From positions 1-64,000 of the forward strand of contig NZ_FXUL01000002.1 of assembly GCF_900182955.1 (NCBI RefSeq): a DNA stretch of 64,000 nt, in the 5' to 3' direction. Made by a program: the position numbers and the translations under genes. Position 1 is the stretch's first letter; each line of letters starts with the position of its first letter. A model generated the notes under the pieces. That model worked only from the letters and a program-made list of their open reading frames with translations. It had not been told where the DNA came from and made no database searches. This stretch comes from Noviherbaspirillum suwonense. GTDB taxonomy: Bacteria; Pseudomonadota; Gammaproteobacteria; Burkholderiales; Burkholderiaceae_D. Positions 33,910 through 45,780 of this stretch are shown piece after piece.

Positions 33910-35115
33910 TCAGCGGCGGGCGAGCTTGCCGGTGAATTCGACGATGCGGTGCGCGGCTTCCAGGCATTCGTCGACTTCGGCGACCAGCGCCATGCGTATC
34001 CGGTTCTGGCCGGGGTTGATGCCATGCGCGTCGCGGGCCAGGTAGCTGCCCGGCAGGACCGTGACATTATATTCGGCGTACAGGCGTTTCGCATATTCAA
34101 CATCCGAGATGTCGCACAGCTTGTCGACCCTGGCCCAGAGATAGAAACCGGCGTCCGGCAGGTCCACGTCCAGCACCTGCTGCAGCAGGGGCGTGACCTG
34201 GCTGAACTTGGCGATGTACTTGGCGCGGTTTTCGACGACATGGCCTTCGTCGTTCCAGGCGGCGATGGACGCGGCCTGCACCGGCGGGCTCATCGCGCCG
34301 CCGCTGTAGGTGCGGTACAGCAGGAAGCGCTTCATCAGCGCGGCATCGCCGGCGACGAAGCCCGAACGCATGCCGGGCACGTTGGAACGCTTGGACAGGC
34401 TGGAAAACGCGATCAGGTTGCGGAAGTCGGCGCGGCCCAGCTTGTGCGCCGCCTCCAGGCTGCCGAGCGGCGCTTCCGGCTTGAAATAGATTTCGGAATA
34501 GCACTCGTCGGCGGCGATGACGAAGCCGTAGCGGTCGGACAGGTCGAACAGCTCCTTCCAGTCGTCCAGCGACAGCACGGCGCCGGTCGGGTTGCCGGGC
34601 GAACAGATGTAGAGCAGCTGCACCCGTTTCCATGCGTCCGGCGGCACGCTGGCGAAGTCGGGCGCGAAATTGCGCGCCGGGTCGGAATTAGCGAAATACG
34701 GCGTGGCGCCGGCCAGCAGCGCCGCGCCTTCGTAGATCTGGTAGAACGGGTTCGGGCAGATCACCAGCGCGTCGGCGCGCGGGTCGATCACGGCCTGGGC
34801 CAGCGCGAACAGCGCCTCGCGCGAGCCATTGACCGGCAGCACCTGCGTCGCCGGATCGATTTTCGGCAGGCCGTAGCGCCGCTCCAGCCAGCCGGCGATC
34901 GCGCCGCGCAGCGGGTCGGTCCCCGGCGTGCTCGGGTAGACCGCCAGGCCAGCCAGGTTGCCGGCCAGCGCATCCTTGATGAAATCGGGCGTCGGATGCT
35001 TGGGTTCGCCTATGCCCAGGCTGACCGGGCGTTGCGGGCCGGGCTGCACGCCGTTGAGCAGCAGGCGCAGTTTTTCGAATGGATAGGGCTGGAGCTTGTC
35101 GAGAAGTGGATTCAC
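33910..35115 (-). CDS. dapC: succinyldiaminopimelate transaminase DapC
   Basis: A 401-residue class-I PLP aminotransferase converting N-succinyl-2-amino-6-ketopimelate with glutamate. The PLP Lys lies in AFSSLSKRSNVPGMRSGF, and other conserved points are NGSREALFALAQ, YICSPGNPTGAVL and VIAADECYSEIYF. DapC rather than another aminotransferase is called because of the adjacent dapD and dapE. The start is GTG at 35115, with no clear ribosome site. It is divergent from smc. Confidence 0.92.
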   Translation of the reverse strand: MNPLLDKLQPYPFEKLRLLLNGVQPGPQRPVSLGIGEPKHPTPDFIKDALAGNLAGLAVYPSTPGTDPLRGAIAGWLERRYGLPKIDPATQVLPVNGSREALFALAQAVIDPRADALVICPNPFYQIYEGAALLAGATPYFANSDPARNFAPDFASVPPDAWKRVQLLYICSPGNPTGAVLSLDDWKELFDLSDRYGFVIAADECYSEIYFKPEAPLGSLEAAHKLGRADFRNLIAFSSLSKRSNVPGMRSGFVAGDAALMKRFLLYRTYSGGAMSPPVQAASIAAWNDEGHVVENRAKYIAKFSQVTPLLQQVLDVDLPDAGFYLWARVDKLCDISDVEYAKRLYAEYNVTVLPGSYLARDAHGINPGQNRIRMALVAEVDECLEAAHRIVEFTGKLARR

Positions 35116-35296
35116 GGGAGGCAGAGGTTCTGGGCGAAGGCGCCATTATATTGCCATTCACACCGCCGCTGGCAGCCGGGCCGGCCGCCGCGCCGGCAGG
35201 GGTTCAGACCGCCCCGGCCCCGGTGGTATCATCCCGGGCTTGCCGGCAGCGCCCGGCAGCCAGTTTGCAATCAGCTCGTCCGGGAACGTCAGAAAA

Positions 35297-38200
35297 GTGC
35301 GCCTAACCTCCATCAAATTATCCGGCTTCAAGTCCTTCGTCGACCCGACCAACTTCCAGGTGCCCGGCCAGCTGGTCGGCGTGGTCGGGCCGAACGGCTG
35401 CGGCAAGTCCAACATCATCGACGCGGTTCGCTGGGTGCTGGGCGAATCGAAAGCGTCCGAGCTGCGCGGCGAATCGATGCAGGACGTGATCTTCAACGGC
35501 AGCACCAACCGCAAGCCGGCCGGGCGCGCATCGGTCGAGCTGGTGTTCGACAACGGCGACGCACGGGCCGCCGGGCAGTGGGGCCAGTATGCGGAGATCG
35601 CGGTCAAGCGCACGCTGACGCGGGACGGCGCCTCCAGTTATTACATCAACAACCAGGCAGTGCGCCGGCGCGACATCCAGGACATTTTCCTTGGCACCGG
35701 CCTCGGTCCGCGCGCCTACGCGATCATCGGCCAGGGCATGATCTCGCGCATCATCGAGGCGCGGCCGGAAGACCTGCGGATTTTCCTGGAGGAAGCGGCC
35801 GGCGTGTCGAAGTACAAGGAACGCCGCCGGGAAACCGAGAACCGCCTGCAGGACACCCGCGAGAACCTGACCCGGGTCGACGACATCCTGCGCGAACTGA
35901 ACGCCAACCTGGAAAAGCTGCAGGCGCAGGCCGCCGTGGCCCGCAAGTTCCACGAGATGCAGGCCGAGCAGGGCGACAAGCAGAAGCTGCTCTGGCTGGT
36001 CCGCCGCAACGAGGCCAAGGCCGAGCAGGAGCGGCATTTCCGCGACATCGAGGTCGGCCAGGTAATGCTGGAGGAGCAGACCGCGAAGCTGCGCCACGTC
36101 GAGGCCCAGCTGGAGCAGATGCGCCAGGGACATTACGCGGCCGGCGACCGGATGCACCAGGCGCAGGGCCACCTGTACCAGACCAATTCCGAGATCGGCG
36201 GGCTGGAGGCGCAGATCCGCTTCGTCATCGAGTCGCGCGGCCGGCTGCAGTCGCAGCTGACCTCGCTGGCCGCCCAGCGCGACCAGTGGCAGCGCCAGCA
36301 TGACGCGCAGATGGAGGAACTGGCCGAAGCCGGGATCGTGCTGGAAGAGCAGGCCGCCCGGGTCGAGCAGGCCGAACAGGCGGCGCAGCAGCAGGACGAC
36401 CTGCTGCCCGGGCTGGAGCAGGCCTGGCGCGACGCCCAGGCCAGGAGCGGCGAATCGCGCGCGCAGATCATGCAGGCGCAGCAGCGCATCGAGCTCGAAG
36501 CCGCGCAGCAGCGCAATGGGTCGCAGATCCTGTCTGGGCTGGTGTCCCGGCGCGAGCGGCTGGCGCAGGAAAAGAACGGTTTGCAGCTGCCCGATACCAC
36601 GCACCTTGCCAACCTGCGCGCGCAGACGGAAGAAAAGCAGGCGACGCTGGAAGAAGCCCGCATGCTGCTGGAAGAAGCGCAGGAGCAGCAGCCCGCGCTG
36701 GAAGCCGAGCGGCGCGACGCGCAGTCCCGGGTGAATGCGGAAACCGCGGCCAATGCGCAGCTCGAGGCGCGGCTGGCGGCTTTGCGGCAGCTGCAGGAAC
36801 GGGTGCAGTCGCAAGGCAAGGTGCAGCCTTGGCTGAAGAAGCATGGCCTGGACAGCCTGCCGCGGCTCTGGCAGAAGCTGCAGGTCGAGCCGGGCTGGGA
36901 AACCGCGCTCGAATCGGTGCTGCGCGAACGCGCCACCGCGCTCGAGGTCAGCAAGCTGGACTGGACCCAGGGATTCTTCGGCGACGCGCCGCCGGGCAAG
37001 ATCGCACTGTATACAACCGACGTGGTCGAGGCGCGCAGCGAGCCGGGCCCCGGCCCGAACAATGGCGCTAACAGCGGCCTGAAGCCGGCCCTCAGCCTGC
37101 TGCAGATCCGGGACCCCGGCCTGCGCGCGCTGATGCAGGACTGGCTGCACCAAATCTATGTGGTCGACAATGCCGCCGAAGCCTATGCCGGGCGCGAGCG
37201 GCTGCCGGTCGGCGCGGCCTTCCTGACCCGCGAAGGCCACCTGGTGGGCCGCGCCAGCGTGCGTTTCCACGCGGCCGACGCCGAACAGGACGGCATGCTG
37301 GCGCGGCAGCAGGACATCGAGAACATCGGCCGCCAGCTGCGGGCGCAGCAGATGCTGGCCGAGGAGGCCCGTAGCCGCGCGTCGCGCGCCGAAAGCGCGC
37401 TGTCGCAAGGCAGCCAGCGGCTGCAGGAACTGCGCCAGCGCGTCGCCGCGCTGACCCAGAGCGTCCATGCGCTGCAGATCGACCTGCTCAAGCAGACCGA
37501 GGTGCAGATGCGCTACGACCAGCGGCATGCGCAGATCGGCGCCGACCTGGCCGAGATCGCCGCGCAGGAAGCCGAGCAGCTGCAGGCCGGCGCCGAGTCC
37601 GAGGCGCGGCTGGAGGAACTGGACCTGGATCTCGCCGCATTGCAGGAGCAGCACGAGGCCGGCCAGAACGACTACCAGGAGCGCGAGCAAAGGCTGGCCG
37701 ACGCCCGCCAGCGGCTGCGCGACCTCGAGCGCGCGGCGCAGGAAGCGCAGTTCGCCGAAAAGTCGCAGCGCAGCCGGATCGACGAGCTGCGGCGGGGCAT
37801 CGCCACCGCCGCCGAGCAGGTCATGCAGCTGGGCGCGTCGATGCACGCGGGTCAGAGCGAGCTGGCCGGCCTGGACGACCAGGCGGCGCAGGACGGGCTG
37901 CAGGAATTGCTGGACCGGCGCGGCCAGCAGGAACGCGCGCTGGCCGACGCCCGGCATGAGCTCGACCAGCTCACGCAGAAGCTGCGGCACCTGGAAGAAT
38001 CGCGGATGCAGACCGAGCGCAGCCTGCAGCCGCAGCGTGAAAACATCATGGCGCTGCAGCTGAAGGAACAGGCGGCGCGGCTGAACCAGGAACAGTATGC
38101 GCAGCACCTGTCCGAGGCCGGCGCCGACGAGGCGGCGCTGTCCGCGCTGCTGGACGGCGACATCCGCCCGTCATGGCTGCAGGGCGAGGTGACCCGGCTG

Positions 38201-38845
38201 ACCAATGCGATCGCCGCGCTCGGCCCGGTCAACCTGGCCGCGCTGGACGAGCTGGAGCAGGCGTCCGAGCGCAAGCATTTCCTGGACGCCCAGACCGCCG
38301 ACCTGACCGAGGCGATCACGACGCTGGAGGACGCGATCCACCGCATCGACAAGGAAACCCGCGAACTGCTGCAGGATACCTTCGACAAGGTCAACCATCA
38401 TTTCGGGGAATTGTTCCCGGTGCTGTTCGGCGGCGGCAATGCGCGGCTGATCATGACCGGCGACGAGATCCTGGATGCCGGGGTGCAGGTGATGGCGCAG
38501 CCGCCTGGTAAGAAAAATGCCACTATCCATCTGCTGTCCGGCGGCGAAAAGGCGCTGACAGCGACGGCGCTGGTATTTTCGATGTTCCAGCTTAACCCGG
38601 CGCCGTTCTGCCTGCTCGACGAGGTCGACGCGCCGCTGGACGATGCGAATACCGAGCGTTTCTGCAAGATGGTGCAGCGGATGTCCTCGCAGACCCAGTT
38701 CCTGTTCATCTCGCATAACCGGATCGCGATGGAAATGGCGCAGCAGCTGATCGGCGTGACGATGCAGGAGCAGGGCGTCTCGCGCATCGTGGCCGTCGAC
38801 ATGGAAGCGGCGGCCGGCTTTGCCAGCGAAGCCCGGGCGGCCTGA
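35297..38845 (+). CDS. smc: chromosome segregation ATPase SMC
   Basis: A 1182-residue protein, the usual SMC length. The N-terminal ATPase half has Walker A GPNGCGKSN (31-39). Long coiled coils surround a hinge near the middle (~500-650; KVQPWLKKHGLDSLPRLWQ marks its beginning). The C-terminal half has the signature LLSGGEKALTATAL and Walker B FCLLDEVDAPLDD. It organises and segregates the chromosome with ScpAB. The start is GTG at 35297, where similarity to SMC begins (RLTSIKLSGFKSF); the longer upstream frame is the non-coding divergent region. zipA and ligA follow, a common betaproteobacterial order. Confidence 0.96.
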   Translation: MRLTSIKLSGFKSFVDPTNFQVPGQLVGVVGPNGCGKSNIIDAVRWVLGESKASELRGESMQDVIFNGSTNRKPAGRASVELVFDNGDARAAGQWGQYAEIAVKRTLTRDGASSYYINNQAVRRRDIQDIFLGTGLGPRAYAIIGQGMISRIIEARPEDLRIFLEEAAGVSKYKERRRETENRLQDTRENLTRVDDILRELNANLEKLQAQAAVARKFHEMQAEQGDKQKLLWLVRRNEAKAEQERHFRDIEVGQVMLEEQTAKLRHVEAQLEQMRQGHYAAGDRMHQAQGHLYQTNSEIGGLEAQIRFVIESRGRLQSQLTSLAAQRDQWQRQHDAQMEELAEAGIVLEEQAARVEQAEQAAQQQDDLLPGLEQAWRDAQARSGESRAQIMQAQQRIELEAAQQRNGSQILSGLVSRRERLAQEKNGLQLPDTTHLANLRAQTEEKQATLEEARMLLEEAQEQQPALEAERRDAQSRVNAETAANAQLEARLAALRQLQERVQSQGKVQPWLKKHGLDSLPRLWQKLQVEPGWETALESVLRERATALEVSKLDWTQGFFGDAPPGKIALYTTDVVEARSEPGPGPNNGANSGLKPALSLLQIRDPGLRALMQDWLHQIYVVDNAAEAYAGRERLPVGAAFLTREGHLVGRASVRFHAADAEQDGMLARQQDIENIGRQLRAQQMLAEEARSRASRAESALSQGSQRLQELRQRVAALTQSVHALQIDLLKQTEVQMRYDQRHAQIGADLAEIAAQEAEQLQAGAESEARLEELDLDLAALQEQHEAGQNDYQEREQRLADARQRLRDLERAAQEAQFAEKSQRSRIDELRRGIATAAEQVMQLGASMHAGQSELAGLDDQAAQDGLQELLDRRGQQERALADARHELDQLTQKLRHLEESRMQTERSLQPQRENIMALQLKEQAARLNQEQYAQHLSEAGADEAALSALLDGDIRPSWLQGEVTRLTNAIAALGPVNLAALDELEQASERKHFLDAQTADLTEAITTLEDAIHRIDKETRELLQDTFDKVNHHFGELFPVLFGGGNARLIMTGDEILDAGVQVMAQPPGKKNATIHLLSGGEKALTATALVFSMFQLNPAPFCLLDEVDAPLDDANTERFCKMVQRMSSQTQFLFISHNRIAMEMAQQLIGVTMQEQGVSRIVAVDMEAAAGFASEARAA

Positions 38846-38882
38846 CCAGGCGCGCCGGGCGACCGGCCGCCGGCGGACTACG

Positions 38883-39101
38883 TCAGTGGGTGCCCATCCA
38901 CTGCGAACGGGCGAGGATGGCTTTTTTCTGGAAATAGGCGGCGTTCTGCTGCGCTTCCCTGGCCCGCGCCTGTTCGACATCGGCGCAGATCAGGTAATGC
39001 GCTTCCGCGCGCTTCCACCACCAGCGCTGCACCAGCGACCGGATCGGGTTCAGGGGCAGCATCGTGAGTTCATGCAGTTTCAGGGACTTGGCATCTGACA
39101 T
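38883..39101 (-). CDS. small hypothetical protein
   Basis: A 72-residue protein: MSDAKSLKLHELTMLPL, a Trp/Arg-rich centre (RWWWKRAEAHYLICADVE), then a charged helix (EQARAREAQQNAAYFQKKA). The ATG has AGAGA about nine bases upstream. There is no signal peptide. It lies antisense to the flanking genes between smc and zipA. The pattern of mixed helices suggests a real small protein, but I do not recognise a family. Confidence 0.55.
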   Translation of the reverse strand: MSDAKSLKLHELTMLPLNPIRSLVQRWWWKRAEAHYLICADVEQARAREAQQNAAYFQKKAILARSQWMGTH

Positions 39102-39529
39102 GATGTTCTCTCTGGAAGGATTCGCCTGTCTGGGCGGTCATGGGTTGTCTTGTTTATTTTTGGCTGTCCGCAGTGTGTAACGGCATGCGGCCAGAACTTC
39201 ATTTTATGGTCAAATCGACAAAAAGAATTGATTGGCGTCAATCTTGTCATTCTGTCTTCATAATTTGCGCCAAACCTGCGTTTGGCCGGCAAATTCCGGG
39301 AATAAGGCCAGCTTGACAAGTTTACATATGAACACTTACCCTAACGCGGTTGACGCCAGCCGCGAATTCGCGGCACCCCAAACCGCTGTAACGGCACTGG
39401 ACAAACGCCACAGCCTGTCAACTTTCTGGAACCGATAATGACCCGATCCGATTTTCCCGCCTGGGGCGCTTTACGAGACCGCGAGGCGCCCGCGGCGCTG
39501 GCGCCCGTCCGTTCGACCAAGGCAGCTGC
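39102..39529. other. intergenic regulatory region upstream of zipA
   Basis: These 428 AT-richer bases contain no convincing gene. A TTGACA at 39313-39318 is followed 17 bases later by a poor -10 (TTACCC). A 31-codon frame (39438-39533) ends in ATGA overlap with zipA and could be a leader, but it has no ribosome site. Confidence 0.4.
39360..39373. repeat. 14-bp perfect palindrome CCGCGAATTCGCGG
   Basis: A perfect self-complementary 14-mer lies 157 bases upstream of the zipA start and just downstream of the TTGACA-like element. It is a possible operator; nothing identifies the binding protein. Confidence 0.35.
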
Positions 39530-40660
39530 ATGACCGATTTACAAGCAAGCCTGATCGCCATCGGCATCGCCATCGTGGTCGGTGTCATTTCCTATAACAA
39601 GTGGCAGGAGTACAAGACCCGCAAGACGGTCGAGCGCGCGTTCTCCAACGACCAGCATGACGTGCTGATGCACGGCGAGCATGCGCCTGCGCAAGAAAGG
39701 CGGGTCGAGCCGGGTTTTGCCGAGCAGGCCGGCCACGCCGAGCCTCCCGGGCATCCCGAGCATCTGCCGCCGGAAGCCGGGGCCGGTCCGCTGCTCGACG
39801 ATGTGCCGGCGCCGCCGGCGCCCGAACCGACCGCGATGCAGGAAACCGTGCTGCATGCGCCCCGCCTCGACCTGCCGGTCGACCAGCTGATCGACTGCAC
39901 CATCGCGCTCGGCCTGGAAAGTCCGCTGCGCGGCGACCGCGTCCTCCCGGTCACGCACACGCTGCGCCATGTCGGCAACAAGCCGGTCCATTTCATCGGC
40001 CTGGCCGACGACGGCCACTGGGAAGCACTCGCGCATGGCCGCACCTACACGATGCTGCAGGCCGGCATACAGCTGGCCAGCCGCACGTCGGCGCTCAACG
40101 AGATCGAGTATTCCGAATTCGTCAGCCGCCTGCGCCAGGTCGCCGACGAGCTCGGCGCCGAGTGCGACGTGCCCGACATGACCCGCATCGTCTCGATCGC
40201 GCGCGGCCTGCACCAGTTCGTCGCCGAATACGGCGCACAGCTGAGCGTCAACGTGCAGTCGAACCGGGCGCCATGGCAGATCAGCACGCTGCTGGCGGCG
40301 CTGACCCGGCAGGGTTTCGAGCTGCGCCCGGACGGCCGGCTGATCATGCCGGACGGCGACGGCGGCACGCTGTTCTCCATCTCCACCAATGCCGGCGGCG
40401 GCGACGAGACCACGTCGCGGCTGACGCTGCTGCTCGATGTCGCGCTGGTCGCCGCGGCCCGAGACGGCTACGGCGCGATGATCTCCTGCGCCAGGTCGCT
40501 TGCCACCCGTCTCGACGGCACCGTGGTCGACGACTCCAGCCAGCCGCTGACCGACGACACGCTGGCCGAGATCGCGACCCAGGTGCAGGCTTTCTACGGC
40601 GACATGGAAAACTCCGAAATTCCGGCCGGATCGACACGGGCGCTGCGCCTTTTCGCCTGA
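39530..40660 (+). CDS. zipA: cell division protein ZipA
   Basis: A 376-residue protein that anchors FtsZ to the membrane at the division septum. The N-terminal membrane helix (ASLIAIGIAIVVGVISYNKW) is followed by a charged, Pro/Glu-rich linker (~40-115). The C-terminal FtsZ-binding domain (~120-376) includes VDQLIDCTIAL, RQVADELGAECDVPDM and MISCARSLATRLDGTVVDDS. The domain order and the smc-zipA-ligA neighbourhood support the call. It ends three bases before ligA, so it is coupled. Confidence 0.88.
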   Translation: MTDLQASLIAIGIAIVVGVISYNKWQEYKTRKTVERAFSNDQHDVLMHGEHAPAQERRVEPGFAEQAGHAEPPGHPEHLPPEAGAGPLLDDVPAPPAPEPTAMQETVLHAPRLDLPVDQLIDCTIALGLESPLRGDRVLPVTHTLRHVGNKPVHFIGLADDGHWEALAHGRTYTMLQAGIQLASRTSALNEIEYSEFVSRLRQVADELGAECDVPDMTRIVSIARGLHQFVAEYGAQLSVNVQSNRAPWQISTLLAALTRQGFELRPDGRLIMPDGDGGTLFSISTNAGGGDETTSRLTLLLDVALVAAARDGYGAMISCARSLATRLDGTVVDDSSQPLTDDTLAEIATQVQAFYGDMENSEIPAGSTRALRLFA

Positions 40661-43583
<2,923 letters not shown>

Positions 43584-43587
<4 letters not shown>

Positions 43588-44117
43588 CGGTCCGCGAGAT
43601 CCTCAAGATGGGCGACCCGCGGCTGCTGCAGCGGGCCGAACCCGTGACTGAATTCGACACGCCGGCCATGCGCGAACTGATTGCCGACATGTTCGACACG
43701 ATGCATGCGGCCAACGGCGCCGGGCTGGCGGCGCCGCAGATCGGCGTCAACCTGCAACTGGTGATCTTCGGCTTCAAGCAGAACCAGCGCTACCCGGATG
43801 CGCCGCCGGTGCCGGAAACCGTGCTGGTGAACCCGGTGCTGACGCCCCTGTCGCAGGAAACCGCGGAAGACTGGGAAGGCTGCCTGTCGGTGCCAGGGCT
43901 GCGCGGCATCGTGCCGCGCTGGACCAGGCTGCGCTACGAGGGCAGCGACCAGTTCGGCGCGCCGATCCGGCGCGAGGTGGAGGGTTTCCACGCGCGCGTG
44001 GTCCAGCACGAGTGCGACCACCTGGCCGGCATCCTCTACCCGATGCGGGTGCGGGATTTCACGCGTTTCGGCTATACCGACGTGCTGTTCCCCGGCATGG
44101 ACGACGCCGACGACTAG
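43584..44117 (+). CDS. def: peptide deformylase
   Basis: A 177-residue Fe/Zn enzyme that removes the formyl group from nascent proteins. All three motifs are present: [18 protein letters not shown] and [12 protein letters not shown] with the HExxH-type metal ligands (HECDH). The ATG at 43584 overlaps the galU stop. It is not in the usual fmt operon, so it may be a second deformylase copy. Confidence 0.95.
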
Positions 44118-44163
44118 AGCGGCGCGGGCAACATTGGCGGCAAAAGCGGCACAAGCATCATAA

Positions 44164-44201
44164 ACGGCGAGAAATGTTTGCTTAAAGCAATAACTCGCCG
44201 T
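44164..44201. repeat. nested inverted repeat downstream of def
   Basis: ACGGCGAG (44164-44171) pairs with CTCGCCGT (44194-44201), with an inner TTGCTT/AAGCAA stem. A second CTCGCCGTT copy follows at 44206-44214, so alternative pairings are possible. It may terminate the zipA-ligA-galU-def unit. Confidence 0.45.
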
Positions 44202-44259
44202 CAATCTCGCCGTTCATTGACCAGACCGATACACGACATTCCCAATAGGCATTGGCATG

Positions 44260-44276
44260 ATGCTGCGTCGCAGCAT
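44260..44276. repeat. short hairpin ATGCTGCG-T-CGCAGCAT
   Basis: A near-perfect palindrome with 8-bp arms and a single central base, 45 bases before the hydrolase start. It is a possible operator for the downstream gene or a further terminator element. Confidence 0.4.
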
Positions 44277-44321
44277 AAACTGGGTCTTTACATGGCATAA
44301 ACAGCGCCGATAAGGACACTC

Positions 44322-44927
44322 ATGAATCTCGTGTACATACACGGCAACCACGCTACCGCAGACAGTTTCAACTTCATCCGCAGCAGGCTTACCGGCCACA
44401 ACGACATCCTGCTGGAATACGACAGCAGCCACGGCTTTTATACCAACCACGCCACCATGCTCGAGCGGCTCGAAGGGCTGGACGACGTGTTCTTCGTCGC
44501 CCATTCGCTGGGCGGCATCCATGCGCTGCACCTGGCCGACGAACTCGGCAGCCGGGTCGTCGGCGGCGTCACGATGAGCACGCCGTATGGCGGCAGCGAA
44601 GCGGCGGAAATGGTCGCCTGCCTGCTGCCGTTCAGCCAGGTGCTGCGGGACATCCGGCCCAGGAGCGCGCCGATCGTCGCAGGCCGCAACATGAGCGTGA
44701 CCGTGCCGTGGACCAACCTGGTCAGCACCGGCGGCGGCTCGCCGTTCATGCTCGCCGCGAACGACGGCGTGGTGACGCTGGGTTCGATGCGGCACCGCAG
44801 CGACATCCAGATGGTCGATATCGATTGCAACCATTTCGAGATCGTGCTGAATCCCGAGGCGGTTGCAGTGATCGAGCGCGAGATCGACGCCGTGCTGCAG
44901 GGTCACCCGGTGGCAAGCTGCCTGTGA
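44322..44927 (+). CDS. small alpha/beta hydrolase, lipase/esterase-like
   Basis: A 201-residue cytoplasmic-type alpha/beta hydrolase. LVYIHGNHATADSF is the oxyanion-hole region. VAHSLGGIHAL is the nucleophile elbow with Ser62 (AHSLG instead of GHSLG). A likely Asp lies in AANDGVVTLG and the His in DIDCNHFEIVL near 172. No signal peptide. The start has AAGGA about seven bases upstream. The substrate is unknown; short length and lack of a lid suggest a small ester or a thioesterase-like role. Confidence 0.8.
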   Translation: MNLVYIHGNHATADSFNFIRSRLTGHNDILLEYDSSHGFYTNHATMLERLEGLDDVFFVAHSLGGIHALHLADELGSRVVGGVTMSTPYGGSEAAEMVACLLPFSQVLRDIRPRSAPIVAGRNMSVTVPWTNLVSTGGGSPFMLAANDGVVTLGSMRHRSDIQMVDIDCNHFEIVLNPEAVAVIEREIDAVLQGHPVASCL

Positions 44928-45001
44928 CGATGGCCCGCGCCTGAACCGGGGCGCCGCGGCGCTGACGGCAGGCGCGGCCCGCGCCGTCCCGATCGGAACG
45001 C

Positions 45002-45748
45002 CTAGAACTGCTCGTCCGCGCCCAGGTAGCGCCACTGCCCCTGCGGCAGGTCGCCCAGCGCCACGCCGCCGATGCGCACCCGCTTCAGGCCCAGCACCCG
45101 CAGCCCGACCATCTCGCACATCCGGCGGATCTGCCGCTTCCGGCCTTCCTGCAGCACGAAGCGCAGCTGGTCGTCGTTCTGCCAGCGCACCTGCGCCGGC
45201 TTGAGCTTCTTGCCGTCCATGGTCATCCCGAAGTTCAGCCGCTTCAGGTCCGCATCCGGCAGCCGTCCCGGCCGCGTGTACTCGACCCGCACCAGGTATT
45301 CCTTTTCGACCTTGCCGTCCTCGCCGACCAGCTGCTTCGCGATGCGCCCGTCCTGGGTCAGCACCAGCAGGCCGGTCGAATCGATGTCGAGCCGGCCGGC
45401 CGGCACCAGGCTGCGCAGCTGGGTCGGGTGGAAGCGCATCGGCGCACGGTCTTCCTCCCAACGGTTCTCCGGCGTCACCAGAACCACCGCGGGCCGGTAT
45501 CCGTCCTCGGCCTGGCCGCTGACGAAGCCGATCGGCTTGTGCACCAGCACCGTCACCCGTTTCGACTGCTCGGCGGCGGCCTGGCGCTCCACCGTGACTT
45601 TCTGGTGCGGCAGGACCTTGCTGCCGAGTTCGGAGACGACGACGCCGTCGACCCGGACCCAGCCGCGGGCGATCCATTCATCGGCTTCACGGCGGGAGCA
45701 GAGGCCCAGTTCGGACATGCGTTTGGACAGGCGTAGCGGTTCGGTCAT
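45002..45748 (-). CDS. 23S rRNA pseudouridine synthase, RsuA/RluF family
   Basis: A 248-residue enzyme with an N-terminal S4 RNA-binding domain (LSKRMSELGLCSRREADEWI). The catalytic domain contains AGRLDIDSTGLLVLTQDG, whose Asp is the family's nucleophile. KVEKEYLVRV and GRKRQIRRMCEMVG complete the pattern. RluF-like is the closest guess, but RluE/RluB-type specificity cannot be excluded. The ATG at 45748 follows from where similarity begins; the long upstream frame is antisense glnD. Confidence 0.85.
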   Translation of the reverse strand: MTEPLRLSKRMSELGLCSRREADEWIARGWVRVDGVVVSELGSKVLPHQKVTVERQAAAEQSKRVTVLVHKPIGFVSGQAEDGYRPAVVLVTPENRWEEDRAPMRFHPTQLRSLVPAGRLDIDSTGLLVLTQDGRIAKQLVGEDGKVEKEYLVRVEYTRPGRLPDADLKRLNFGMTMDGKKLKPAQVRWQNDDQLRFVLQEGRKRQIRRMCEMVGLRVLGLKRVRIGGVALGDLPQGQWRYLGADEQF

Positions 45749-45780
45749 GACATGAGGCTGGTAGGAATTCGGAGTAGGAG

